64,000 nt of DNA from Lota lota (GCA_026745465.1 JACYXH010000115.1:675001-739000); one strand, 5' to 3'; numbered from the stretch's first letter, positions 52,196 through 61,742 are shown. Translations and numbers: made by a program. The notes: generated by a model not told the origin, from the sequence alone.

Positions 52196-53311
52196 CACTA
52201 TATTGCCAAAAGTATTGGGACACCCCTTCGAATCATTGAATTCAGGTGTTCCAAACATTTCCATGGCCACAGGTGTATAAAATCAAGCACCTTGGAATGC
52301 AGACTGCTTCTACAAACATTTGTGAAAGAATGGTCGCTCTCTGGAGCTCAGTGAATTCAAGCATGGTACCGTGATAGGTTGCCACCTGTGCAATAAATCC
52401 ATTCGTGAAATTTCCTCACTACTAAATATTCCACGGTCAACTGTTAGTGGTATTATAACAAAGTGGAAGCAATTGGGAACAACAGAAACTCAGCCACGAA
52501 GTGGTAGGCCACGTAAAATCACAGAGCAGGGTCAACGCATGCTGAGGCGCACAGTGCGTAGAGAACTTTATGGAATGGGTTTCCATGGCCGAGAAGCTGC
52601 ATCCAAGCCTTACATCACCAAGTGCAATGCAAAGCGTCGGATGCAGTGGTGTAAAGCAGTGGAGACGTGTTCTCTGTCTGGCAATCCGATGGACGAGTCT
52701 GGGTTTGGCGGTTGCCAGGAGAACGGTACTTGCCTGACTGCATTGTGCCAAGTGTAACGTTTGGTGGAGGGGGGATTATGGTGTGGGATTGTTTTTCAGG
52801 GGTTGAGCTTGGCCCCTTAGTTCCAGTGAAAGGAACTGTTAATGCTTCAGCATACCAAGACATTTTGGACAATTTCATGCTCCCAACTTTGTGGGAACAA
52901 TTTGGGGATGGCCCCTTCCTGTTCCAACATGACTGCGCACCAGTGCACAAAGCAAGGTCCATAAAGACATGGATGAGCCTGTTTGGTGTGGAGGAACTTG
53001 ACTGGCCTGCACAGAGTCCTGACCTCAACCTGATAGAACACCTTTGGGATGAATTACAGCAGAGACTGCGAGCCAGGCCTTCTCGTCCAACATCTGTGCC
53101 TGACCTCACAAATGCGCTTCAAGAAGAATGGTCAGAAATTCCCATAAACATACTACACACCTTGTGGAAAGCCTTTCCAGAAGAGTCGAAGCTGTTATAG
53201 CTGCAAAGGGTGGGCAGACTCCATTTTAAACCCTACGGATTAAGAATGGGATGTCATTAACCTTCATGTGCATGCAAAGGCAGGCGTCCCAAACCATTTG
53301 GCAATATAGTG
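52196..53311 (+). mobile_element. Tc1/mariner transposon, defective
   Basis: Both ends read inward as CACTATATTGCCAAA. TA dinucleotides flank it (52194-52195 and 53312-53313), the classic Tc1 target. Length 1116 bp, shorter than the usual 1.3-1.6 kb of fish Tc1 elements. It encodes one broken transposase in plus orientation. The inverted repeats diverge after about 17 bases, so they are short or decayed. Confidence 0.93.
52330..53229 (+). pseudogene. Tc1-family transposase pseudogene
   Basis: The N-terminal part (52371-52650 frame) has the paired-type helix-turn-helix IREISSLLNIPRSTVSGII and the linker GRPRKIT, which bind the transposon ends. The reading frame then shifts at about 52660-52667 to a second frame (to 53200) with the catalytic core: [24 protein letters not shown], then [11 protein letters not shown]. 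The second catalytic Asp (codon at 52931) and Glu (codon at 53036) are 34 residues apart, as in DD34E enzymes. The segment that should carry the first Asp is missing at the frame change, so the protein cannot catalyse transposition. A further frameshift near 53155 restores the usual C-terminal frame, ending at TAA 53227-53229. The proper ATG is also out of frame (52330). At least three lesions make it a fossil. Confidence 0.9.
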
Positions 53312-53340
53312 TAGTTATACATTTTGGTGTGAGACTGGGT
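53312..53340 (+). repeat. Right remnant of the interrupted repeat
   Basis: After the Tc1 element, TACATTTTGGTGTGAGACTG followed by GGTTG continues the same repeat; the uninterrupted copy has it at 63247-63271. Confidence 0.8.
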
Positions 53341-53341
53341 T

Positions 53342-54010
53342 GGTTACAGTGGTGGTAGTTTGAATGTGTTGTAGTAGCTGAGAATGGCCTGTGCGGGGCA
53401 GTCGATACACATTGTTACTCAAATTAATTTTTTGTAGCAATATGGTTGTTTTATAATATATTAACTGGATTATGTGAAACAATTTTAATATGCATGACAT
53501 ATCATCAATTACAGGAGTTTAGCTTGACATTGGCCAAGTTAAATTACCGAATTAAAGTAACGGCACCAAACATGCTGAAAGTCAGTGGAATTTTAATTTA
53601 TAAAAAACAATTGGTAGAACTTTTATACATATTTTTGTAAAACATAGCACAGTAAAACATTTTCCCAATAAATTGTTTCAAAATGTCAAAACCATTCAGA
53701 AAGCAAGTGAAGAGGTATGTTTAAAAACCAGTCCTAACCAGCTCTTTCCCTGACTCTAAACCCTGACTCAACCCTAACACTGAACCCTCTGCAGGGCAAG
53801 AAAACGCTCCTTCAGAGTAACGGTTCGAACCCTGGAGAAGGAACACAGAGGAACGGGAAGGAGTAGAGAGAAAAGTGAAGTTGTGAGGTTAGTTAGTAGA
53901 CAGACATGTGGGAAAGGCGTGTGGAAGCACATGGGTACATGTGGTGTCAAGAAGGTTATTCCAACTTCATTAATTGTTCATTAATCCATCAGCCTCAGAC
54001 TGCTGACTTG
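53342..54010. other. Intergenic DNA, no gene seen
   Basis: AT-rich to 53700, then mixed. GGTTCGAACCC at 53822-53832 resembles a pol III B box, but no tRNA arm folds around it. Confidence 0.45.
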
Positions 54011-54014
54011 AAGC

Positions 54015-54106
54015 TCAGCAGTTCTTCTTGAGGATGATGCTCAGATTAACTGAGGAGACGGTGACCAGCAGGACGTCAGGATACAGGTGGGATTCAGCGC
54101 AGGTGT
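54015..54106 (-). other. Candidate terminal exon, minus strand
   Basis: Minus strand: an acceptor (TTTGGTCTGGGGCAG) is followed by 92 bases with a frame open to a stop, reading TCAESHLYPDVLLVTVSS then VNLSIILKKNC. It lies downstream, in transcript direction, of the exon-like modules at 54367-55535. Joining it directly to the nearest module in that module's open frame gives a stop after four residues, so frame use is unsettled. No family recognised. Confidence 0.3.
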
Positions 54107-54199
54107 CTGCCCCAGACCAAACAGAATTTCACAAGCGTCTTACAACAATGGATGACATGGATTATATTCATGATGCAACATTATTTGAACCAAAGAGAC

Positions 54200-54335
54200 T
54201 ACATTAAGGAACAGGTAGGCTTTAGGGTACCTTGCTCAAGGATGCAGCAGTGTATTATGAAGACTTGGGGGTTGAACCCGGCACCATTCGGCTGAGAATG
54301 GACACCTAATCCCGTACCCTATCCGGCCCTATACC
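54200..54335 (+). repeat. Eroded teleost interspersed repeat (SINE-related)
   Basis: TACCTTGCTCAAGGATGCAG followed by GGGGGTTGAACCCGGCACC and a CTAATCCCGTACCCTATCC-like end is the degraded form of a repeat very common in fish, part of the same sequence class as the SINE at 43905-44085. Confidence 0.55.
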
Positions 54336-54366
54336 AGTCCACTATGTTCAGTAAATGCAAAGTTAC

Positions 54367-54454
54367 AAGGAATATTTGTTGGTAGATTCATAGTCTACCT
54401 CAGGATTCACCTTCCAGATGTATGGCTTCTCCATCAGTCCTCCAGATTCCTGGT
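54367..54454 (-). other. Exon-like module E4, minus strand
   Basis: 88 bases between an acceptor (TTTTTAACCAG) and a donor-like GTAACT. One frame is fully open and reads QESGGLMEKPYIWKVNPE then VDYESTNKYS, entering in phase 1 and leaving in phase 2. It is the only module with this frame intact. Shares its edges (ACCAGGANTCT and ACCAACAAATATTCCTT) with the modules at 54715, 54913 and 55222. Confidence 0.35.
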
Positions 54455-54714
54455 CTGGTTAAAAACATAGTTTGGCTCTAATGTAAGGTAACAAACAGTA
54501 GTAGTTTGGCTCTAAAGTCTTGTACAAAGTTACAGCAGTAGTTTGTCTGGCCTGGGAACAAATAGTAGTAGTTTGGCTCTAATGGCATGTAACAATGTAG
54601 CAGCTTTAGTTTGTGTGGTCTGGTAACCAACCGCAGTAGTATGGCTTAACTTGTTGTAACGCAGCGTTAGTTTGTCCTGTACAAGTCCACTATGTTTACT
54701 TTATGCAAACTTAC

Positions 54715-54797
54715 AAGGACTACTTGTTGGTAGAGTCATGGTCGTCTTCGGGTGTCACAGCTCCTTCATCAGCTCTCCTCAGCCACAGAGTCCTGGT
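54715..54797 (-). other. Exon-like module E3, minus strand
   Basis: 83 bases, acceptor TGCTGCATTTGTTACAG, donor GTAAGT. Same module as E1 with about a dozen differences. Its end frame has a TAG where E1 has TGT. Confidence 0.35.
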
Positions 54798-54912
54798 CTG
54801 TAACAAATGCAGCAGAAGTCGGGCTCCAACGTTTGGCAACAAACATGTAGTTTAACATAATGCCTAGTAACAGCAGTAGTTTGCCCTTTAAATTAGGTTA
54901 ATGCAAACTTAC

Positions 54913-54992
54913 AAGGAATACTTTTAAGATTCATGGTCTTCCTCCAGATTCACTGCTCCCCCACCAGCTCGCCTCCACTCCAGATTCATGTT
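54913..54992 (-). other. Exon-like module E2, minus strand
   Basis: 80 bases, acceptor TGTGTTTTGTTACCAG, donor GTAAGT. It has a TAA in the tail frame in place of the ACC-AAC of the others, a net three-base loss. Confidence 0.35.
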
Positions 54993-55221
54993 CTGGTAAC
55001 AAAACACAGCGGTAGTTGGTCCCTTAACGCATGGCAAAATAACACAGCGGTAGTTGGTCCTTTAACGCATGGCAAAATAACAGTGGTAGTTTGTCTGCTC
55101 TGGTAATTAAAACCGTGGTAGTTCGTCTGTCAACAAACGCAGTGGTAGTTTGCCATAACGCCTAGTAACAGCAGTAGTTTACCCTTTGCAAGTCCAATAT
55201 GTTCAGTTAATGCAAACTTAC

Positions 55222-55304
55222 AAGGAACACTTGTTGGTAGAGTCATGGTTGTCCTCCAGAATCACAGCTCCTCCATGAGCTCTCCTCAGCCACGGAGTCC
55301 TAAT
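55222..55304 (-). other. Exon-like module E1, minus strand
   Basis: 83 bases with a strong acceptor (CTTCTGCTGTTTGTTACAG) and a GTAAGT donor. One frame is open: IRTPWLRRAHGGAVILED then NHDSTNKCS. The intron-side flanks are also shared with the other modules (GTAAGTTTGCAT after, CCCGACTTCTGCTG before), so the duplicated unit included intron sequence. Confidence 0.4.
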
Positions 55305-55477
55305 CTGTAACAAACAGCAGAAGTCGGGCTCCAACTTGTGGTAAAAAAAATATGTAGTTTGTCTGGTATAGTAACAAACCGCGGTAATTTGTGGTAGCAG
55401 TACTCTACTAGAAGTGGCAGTGAGAGTAATAATCACTTTATTCGGGCTCCATCTGCGCCACAATGGACAACCTTCAC

Positions 55478-55535
55478 CAGGCAGGGCCTCCAGCAGGGCT
55501 CCTCCATCAGCTCCCTTCAGCCATGGATCTCTGGT
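55478..55535 (-). other. Exon-like module E5, minus strand, short
   Basis: The acceptor side matches the others (GTTTGTAACCAG then ACCAGAGATCC). The module diverges after about 45 bases and its donor is a weak GTGAAG. The open frame reads TRDPWLKGADGGALLEAL. It may be the oldest or a truncated copy. Confidence 0.3.
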
Positions 55536-55879
55536 CTGGTTACAAACAGTTGGGTCTCAACGGCTGGTAAAACACCTGGGGATGCAACACCTGCACACTT
55601 TCTGCATTTGAGGTTCATTTGTCAAATTGTAGCCAATATTTCAATGTAACCTTCAATTCAACAAAGTCTACAAATTGACGTTTTCAGCAATGCATAAACT
55701 ATGGTCGTAGCAGCACTAGTAACAAAAATGGCTCATATGACTCATACATAACCCCAGTATGAATGACCTCATATCACAGCTTTGGCACAGAATTAAAATC
55801 TGATGATAAAAACCCTTCTACAATAACTAGTCACCAGACCTAAAAATAGGGTTTTTAGTGTTTCAGATAAACTTGGTGA

Positions 55880-56060
55880 TGGTTACCCTCTGGTCCATCC
55901 TGGTGCTGCAAGCCTCCGTCTCTGGTCCCCAGCCTCTGGTCCATCCTGGCACCACACGCTTTAGATCCCCAGCCTCCCCATCCAGGTGCAGCATGCCTCT
56001 GGTCCACAGCGTCAGCCTCTGGTCTACCCTGGTGCCGCATCCAGAGGCTCCTGTAAAAAT
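55880..56060. repeat. Degenerate CTGGTCCATCCTGG repeat
   Basis: Several imperfect copies of CCTCTGGTCCATCCTGGTGC-like units. Small decayed minisatellite. The flanks (55620-55880 and 56060-56960) show no gene. Confidence 0.65.
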
Positions 56061-57051
56061 CAGACAGCCTCTTATAAACAGTCACAAATTAAATTTGCCC
56101 ATTAGTTAAAGACACTCCCACATTCATGCCTTCACACACACACACACAATTATATTTTGTACAGTTACTTTTCTTTCCCTCAATTCCTTTGAGATTCTCT
56201 GATCAAGGATGACTTCTCAATGAACAAATAAATGAACACGTCCACATGCAAGTGATGTGACTAAAATAGCAGTTGTACAGATTGAAGACGGTAAGAAGTG
56301 GCGTTTAAGAACTTCTGTGGCAATTAATGACAGACCAAATATTTAGAATGTACAAAAGCTGTTAAAGTACCAAAGAACAGTAAGCAGTATCAATATTATA
56401 TAGAATAGTAAAATGATACTTAGCCATATTCAGGGGCTGAGTTGTATGGAAGAAATGCCAAATAGTTTTCCGCCTTAAAATGATTTGCAGCCTTCACTGA
56501 TGGTCAGTCAGAAATGTGCCCGCAAGTATAACGCAGTTTTGTACGCAGCGAGAGTCCGTCAACGTGGTTAAAAGTATTATAGATTATCGGCAAAATTGTG
56601 GGGAAACGCAAGACATATTCGACAGCATATGGGTAAGTATGTATTTTGAATGTCATCCTAAAGTTGATTAAGATATAGGTCAAAAATTCCAAATGGTAAC
56701 CAACTGAAATTGTTTTCCGGTGGCGACGAGGTTATGCAAATGCCAATCCAGAACGTACTGCCAGATGCCCTAACAGGTGACTCAACATCCAACTCACTGC
56801 CAAGTGTGTCCTTATGGTTGTCAATACTACAATGTTCAATGCCAACCATTTTAAGACTAAATTAAGTGACCACACACTTAGAACCTTCCACGGCGGGAAG
56901 CACACAACCGTCCGACTGGAATCCGAACATTCCAGCCGGAACCAACCCAGCAGTAAGAAACATAACCAGCACCTCACCTTGAGCTGAGCGAAGGAAGATC
57001 CTGTAGTCCAGCGATCATCTTCTCATTTTAAAATACAGCCAACAGACTTAC

Positions 57052-57096
57052 CTTGAGGCGATTTGTTTCTTGCTGTTGGTTATTACTACTATTCAT
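57052..57096 (-). other. Possible exon end with strong donor, minus strand
   Basis: Minus strand: an ATG followed by 14 open codons (MNSSNNQQQETNRLK) ends at CTCAAG directly before GTAAGT. A second CTCAAG with GTGAGG follows at 56978. Suggestive of a spliced transcript in the same direction as the modules, but no acceptor chain connects them. Confidence 0.25.
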
Positions 57097-57555
57097 GTAC
57101 CTCTACATTGCTATGCACCCAGTGTGTACAAGTAAAAACTTTCAAAACCGTACGAAGAACACAGAACTACCATGTAGGTCCCACAACAACTTTAAACCTC
57201 AAACTATGGAATCCTTCAATGCAAAACAAACATTTTACATTACACAAAACAATTATCTAGATAATTCTGGGTACAAACCATACAAATCAAAATATCTAGC
57301 TCACAGAGAGCAAACCATAAACTTGCAACGTTACCCTGAACTAACCGCATCATCACCAATAGCAAATCATTTCAATAAATACATCTACAGTGGTCAAGTG
57401 AAAGGAGCATGAGAACTGTGCGTTGGAGAGAAAGGACTGCACATAATAAAATGAACCCCAATTCCTGAACTCCAATCTAACAAGCTTCATGATTTAAAGC
57501 TCTACAGACTTAACATGCTCTAATCCCTTTGGTCTGCTCCCTCGTTACTCAAAAA

Positions 57556-58090
57556 CTCTGCATCTACATCACTAGAGTGTTGCCCTACTGATTGAGGTGT
57601 GGGCTGAGTGAGCAGAGATGCATGCTAGGATACAGTGCTGTCTGAAGTCTACAAATCTAGAATTGCGCCCCCTCAGGTGAAACCAAGTGTTTGAGAATCC
57701 GTCGTGACATCAGTTACATGAATTGGAATATCCTTCAAGATGGCGACAGGGATTCCCAAAGGAAAAATGTCAAGAGGAAGATGTGTGTGTTCTTCCTCTC
57801 AGCCAGTAGAATACAACTAAGGTCTTCCATCAGAGAACCATGGAACACATCTTGAAGCCCCAGTGAAGGTTTCCTTACCTCCTCAGCTGAAAAAGAGCAC
57901 AACTTCAGCTTGAAGGCCCTAGTTGGGATAGTTCCCAGATAGTTTCCGATTTAAGGGAACCCATCTTCCAGGTTCAGCTAGCCCTGTACAAAATACAGTT
58001 CAGCCAGAGAAGACTTGCATCTGAGAGCAAGAGTACACAAGACACGAGCCACAATGCCAGCCGTCCATCCAGCCAGGTAGGTAGGAAGAG
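57556..58090 (+). repeat. Left arm of a diverged inverted duplication
   Basis: Read on the plus strand it matches the minus strand of 59610-60176: CTCTGCATCTACATCAC, TGAGTGAGCAGAGATGCATG, CTGTCTGAAGTCTACA, GACATCAGTTACATG, TTACCTCCTCAGCTG and CATCTTCCAG occur in the same order. Identity is patchy with several gaps. The matching frame is full of stops in this arm. Confidence 0.85.
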
Positions 58091-58479
58091 CCGCCTCACT
58101 ACAGGTCTGAAATTCATCTTGAATTTCTATTAGGTCAATTTCCAACTTCAGACTCTCCTTATGGAATGCCATTAGGTGTCCATCCTCCATTGTTCCTAAT
58201 TGGTGTAGTCCTAGTATGAAGTCACTGATCTCAACACGCCATTTATATCCTTTTACACTTGATTCCAATGTAACACTTTGTCTTCCTGTCCAGTGTGTTA
58301 GGATATCGTTCCGGAGCATCGTTCCAGGCTCTTGATGTATACTGGAGTCCTTAAGTATACGTGGTGCCCATCCATCCGGTTTGATTTAGTTGACCATTCC
58401 ATTCCAATACCCCATGCCACTCAATCACATACCCTCTCATGTACATTTTACCTGTCAAAGCAAGCAACAAGACACTCAC

Positions 58480-59235
58480 ATGTAGAACCCTATGCCAGGT
58501 GGAACCCAGGCAACTCACACACATGTACAACCCTATGCCAGGTGGAACCCTAGCCACTCACACACACACGTAGAACCCTATGCCAGGTGGAACCCTAGCC
58601 ACACACACCAGGTGGAACCCTAGCCACACACACACATGTAGAACCCTAGCCACACGTAGAACCCTAGGCCACTCACCCACACGTAGAACCCTAGGCCACT
58701 CACCCACACGTAGAACCCTATGCCAGGTGGAACCTAGGCCACTCACCCACACGTAGAACCCTATGCCAGGTGAACCCTAGCCACACACCCACACGTAGAA
58801 CCCTATGCCAGGTCGAACCCTAGCCACACACCCACACGTAGAACCCTATGCCAGGTCGAACCCTAGCCACACACCCACACGTAGAACCCTATGCCAGGTC
58901 GAACCCTATGCCAGGTCAAACCCTAGCCACACACCCACACGTAGAACCCTATGCCAGGTCGAACCCTAGCCACACACCCACACGTAGAACCCTATGCCAG
59001 GTCGAACCCTAGCCACACACCCACACGTAGAACCCTATGCCAGGTCGAACCCTAGCCACACCCCCACACACACACACCCCCACACCCACCAGGTGGAACC
59101 CAGGCCACTCACCCACATGTAGAACCCTAGCCACTCACACATGTAGAACCCTATGCCAGGTCAAACCCTAGCCACTCACACATGTAGAACCCTATGCCAG
59201 GTCGAACCCTAGCCACTCACATATGTAGAACCTTG
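58480..59235. repeat. 43-bp minisatellite
   Basis: Tandem units of 43 bases with landmarks CACACGTAGAACCCTATGCC, AGGTCGAACCCTAGCC and ACACACCC. The best-ordered copies lie at 58760-59050; the ends are shorter, variant units. It lies in the spacer between the inverted arms. The minus-strand repeat peptides (for example 58558-58752) are artefacts. Confidence 0.93.
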
Positions 59236-59609
59236 TGCAAGAGCGAACCCTAGCCATGCTCACAAATGAACCATTTCCATCTCATGTCAAACCCACATGC
59301 CACCAAACAATAAAATGCCAAACACTCATGCCAGGTAAAATGTACAACATTCTTCAATGGTCTCCGACATTGGTAATGGATTATGCATGGTGTCTCCAAA
59401 AGTTGTCCCCAGATGATTTAACGTCCCTGAAGTGATGTATTTCTAGTCCAGTGGTTTCCTGAATGAGTAGCCTTCACAGATGCAAACCGTGCAGCTTTAG
59501 TAAGCCTTACCACAGAACTCTGGGAAAGAGGTGAGAAGAAGGTAATCTGTTCAGAAGACAATCCAGTGGTGGGGTGGTAGCTCTTGAAGGGCAGGATAAC
59601 TCCATCAGC

Positions 59610-60176
59610 AGGATGACGAGCCCTCGGCTGGACCAGATGGAAGCTTTTTGTGGATAGTGTTTTGTACACTCCAACCCTCAAGATGGAAGTCTTTCTCAAC
59701 CTAAACTGCACAGTTATGGGCAAGGCCAGCTGGACCTGGAAGATGGCTCCCCTCAAATCAGAAGTAATCTTGGAATGGCCCCAACTATGACCCTTTTTTA
59801 ACTGGAGTTGTGCTCTCCTCCAGCTGAGGAGGTAAAGAAACTGTTGCTGAGGAATCACGATGCATTGAAGGGAATGTTGAAATGTGTTCTATGGTTCTCT
59901 GGTATAAGACCGAAGTTGTGTTCTAGTCGTTGAGATGAGGAGCCCTCACAACTCGCCCCTGGCGTTTCTCCTTCAGGAATCCCTGTTGCCATCTTAAAGG
60001 ACATTCTAGTCCATGTAACTGATGTCACAACAGATTTACAAACACTTGGTTTCTCCTGAGGGGGCGGATCTACAGAACTGTAGACTTCAGACAGCACAGT
60101 ATCCTAGCATGCATCTCTGCTCACTCAGACCACACCCTCATCAGTTAAGCAACACTCATGTGATGTAGATGCAGAG
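59610..60176 (-). repeat. Right arm of the inverted duplication
   Basis: Partner of 57556-58090. On the minus strand this arm is more open than its partner. A frame at 60097-59855 reads VDPPPQEKPSVCKSVVTS and on to IPENHRTHFNIPFNAS. A second frame (59858-59418) gives 146 codons. I do not recognise either. The left arm breaks the first frame with several stops, so if this was coding, that copy is a pseudogene. Confidence 0.8.
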
Positions 60177-60179
60177 CTC

Positions 60180-61200
60180 AGGAGTGTAGCAGGAAATAAG
60201 ACCCCAATTCTGGAGTATGTTTTGGTTGTACCCACAAAAATCTTTATTACACCTTACAACACTCACTTAGAACCTGTACTTGCAACCCTTTTAACAAACC
60301 AATAATTCTAATCAAACTTCACCTAACGGATTAACTCAACCCACCAGGAAGCGAAAATACATTAACGTGCCCAAGAATAATACGGAAACTAATGACTTAC
60401 AGTTCGCAGTTTCTTCTTCATGGTTAAATTGGGATACTCACATAACCAGTTTCATCTCCATGATAGACCTTTGAAGGAGTGCAAGCAGATTAGCATACAC
60501 ACTTTATTTATTCATTATGGTCCACAAACTTGGGCACTGTCCCACAGTTCAACAGCTACCAACTCCGATAAATTAAAAACGTTACAAATTCAGGGCTTTT
60601 GGGATCATTCAACTTCTGAATAATGTTGAAGATAATTAACATCCAATAGAGCTTTTTAGTATATTTTATACTTTTTCTTTGACTGCCATTAGGCTAGAGT
60701 GAGTTACTTGTACTTTAACAAGTTTGAATGTATGGGCTCTAAAATGTTATACTTTCACATAGAATGAACATTTAAATTTCTAATGATAGTTAAACCATCA
60801 CAATTCCCGATTTCCATCACACATTATCAGCAATTTATGGTCCACATACAAGTCAATGCAATAGTGCTGCCTCATGACACTCACACATTGTGGAGCTGCA
60901 ATGTCTACTATTGCATCCTTGCATTGACGGACGTTTTAAAGTTTGAATTCAGTGTCAAGCTGCCATGTCAAATGTACAGCAATGCTTGGTTTCCATCAGA
61001 AAGGGCTACAAGAGACGGCAGGTCAGACTTGGGGTGTTGGCCTACACACTGGTTTACTCGAATGTGGGCTACATGCGGGCAGCACTGTTGTACTTTAATA
61101 TGCTTATATTGCTTCTGTAAATAAAGAAACGGCCACGGTTTTAACTTTATGATAGGCTAAAAACAACCAACATAGATATTTAACATTTTAATTAGTAGGC
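60180..61200. other. Intergenic or intronic DNA, unresolved
   Basis: AT-rich. On the minus strand an acceptor-like TCCTTCAAAG (60480) and a GTAAGT donor (60404) bracket a 69-base segment containing ATGAAGAAGAAACTGCGAACT-type sequence; weak exon candidate. AATAAA occurs on the plus strand at about 61119. Confidence 0.3.
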
Positions 61201-61214
61201 ACATTTCTACTCAC

Positions 61215-61263
61215 ATCAGGTCCAGATGAGATGCTCCGTTTTACTTCGAAAAGTCTTTGTAAC
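61215..61263 (-). other. Candidate exon, minus strand
   Basis: 49 bases between a textbook acceptor (CTTCTGTTTCACAG) and a GTGAGT donor. One frame is open (LQRLFEVKRSISSGPD). An upstream candidate start (ATGTCTCCCAGACGCG with donor GTAATA, 61373-61358) does not join in that frame, so the exon may be 5' untranslated or noncoding. Confidence 0.35.
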
Positions 61264-61539
61264 CTGTGAAACAGAAGAACAGATGACGAATTAGTCACAA
61301 CACAGTTCACCATAAAAGTACACACACGTTGTGGTTTCATGAACACAATAATATTACCGCGTCTGGGAGACATTACACTGCCAAACGGTGGCGGACACCA
61401 ACGTGGTGTCCGGCTCCCTCTGAACTGAACTGAACCGAACCGAACCAGATGCAACCAATCAACATTAATACAATTAATCAAAACACATGGCGCGCGAGCT
61501 GCGGCAGGTGAGCTAATTAGTCAAACTAAACGTAGGTTC

Positions 61540-61556
61540 GGCGCCCCCTGGTTGCC
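61540..61556 (-). promoter_or_regulatory. Strong CTCF-like motif
   Basis: Minus strand GGCAACCAGGGGGCGCC, nearly identical to the full CTCF consensus GGCCACCAGGGGGCGCT. Overlaps the X-box next to it. Oriented toward the plus-strand site at 50039. Confidence 0.6.
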
Positions 61557-61564
61557 TTGGTAAC
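61551..61564. promoter_or_regulatory. RFX X-box
   Basis: GTTGCCTTGGTAAC is a complete RFX-family X-box (two half sites GTTGCC and GGTAAC), typical of promoters of ciliary genes. The minus-strand candidate exon lies about 290 bases away. A weaker partner (GTTATGGCAAC) is at 62475-62485. Confidence 0.6.
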
Positions 61565-61742
61565 AGCGAGAGTCAATTTCAGCTCTGTGTTTGATCTTAA
61601 ATGACGTCCCTAAATTAAATTAAACGAATAAGTATGATTCCACGGATTTAGATGAAGCCTTCATGGTGGAGCAGTGAAGGTTCACTTTTAAGACCTCTGT
61701 GCTTTCCCTGGTGAATTTAATAAAGAAAGTATTTATTAAATT

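Larger units (their letters stand above)
54340..55620 (-). repeat. Higher-order tandem array of 0.2-0.35-kb units
   Basis: Donor-side landmarks fall at 54367, 54715, 54913 and 55222 (spacings 348, 198 and 309), each followed on the minus strand by TTTGCAT. Between them lie smaller repeats of the kind GTTACTAGGCGTTATGGC and TTTTGCCATGCGTTAA. The array consists of module plus intron-like spacer, repeatedly duplicated and diverged. Confidence 0.75.

Noticed and set aside
53780..53860. tRNA gene or pseudogene at GGTTCGAACCC
   Set aside because: The T-arm stem does not pair around the loop, and no acceptor, D or anticodon arm can be found upstream.
54015..54106. Immunoglobulin J segment
   Set aside because: No WGxG motif, no heptamer or nonamer recombination signal, and no other immune gene nearby.
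58480..59235. CRISPR-like regular repeat array
   Set aside because: Units are directly tandem with no unique spacers, in eukaryotic DNA. It is a minisatellite.
58480..59235. Interstitial telomere repeat, because of frequent AACCCTA
   Set aside because: AACCCTA occurs twice per 43-bp unit but never as consecutive CCCTAA hexamers.
61490..61507. Plus-strand first exon starting ATGGCGCGCGAGCTGCGG with a GTGAGC donor
   Set aside because: Poor bases before the ATG (C at -3), no plus-strand promoter upstream and no follow-on exon. The better signals here are on the minus strand.
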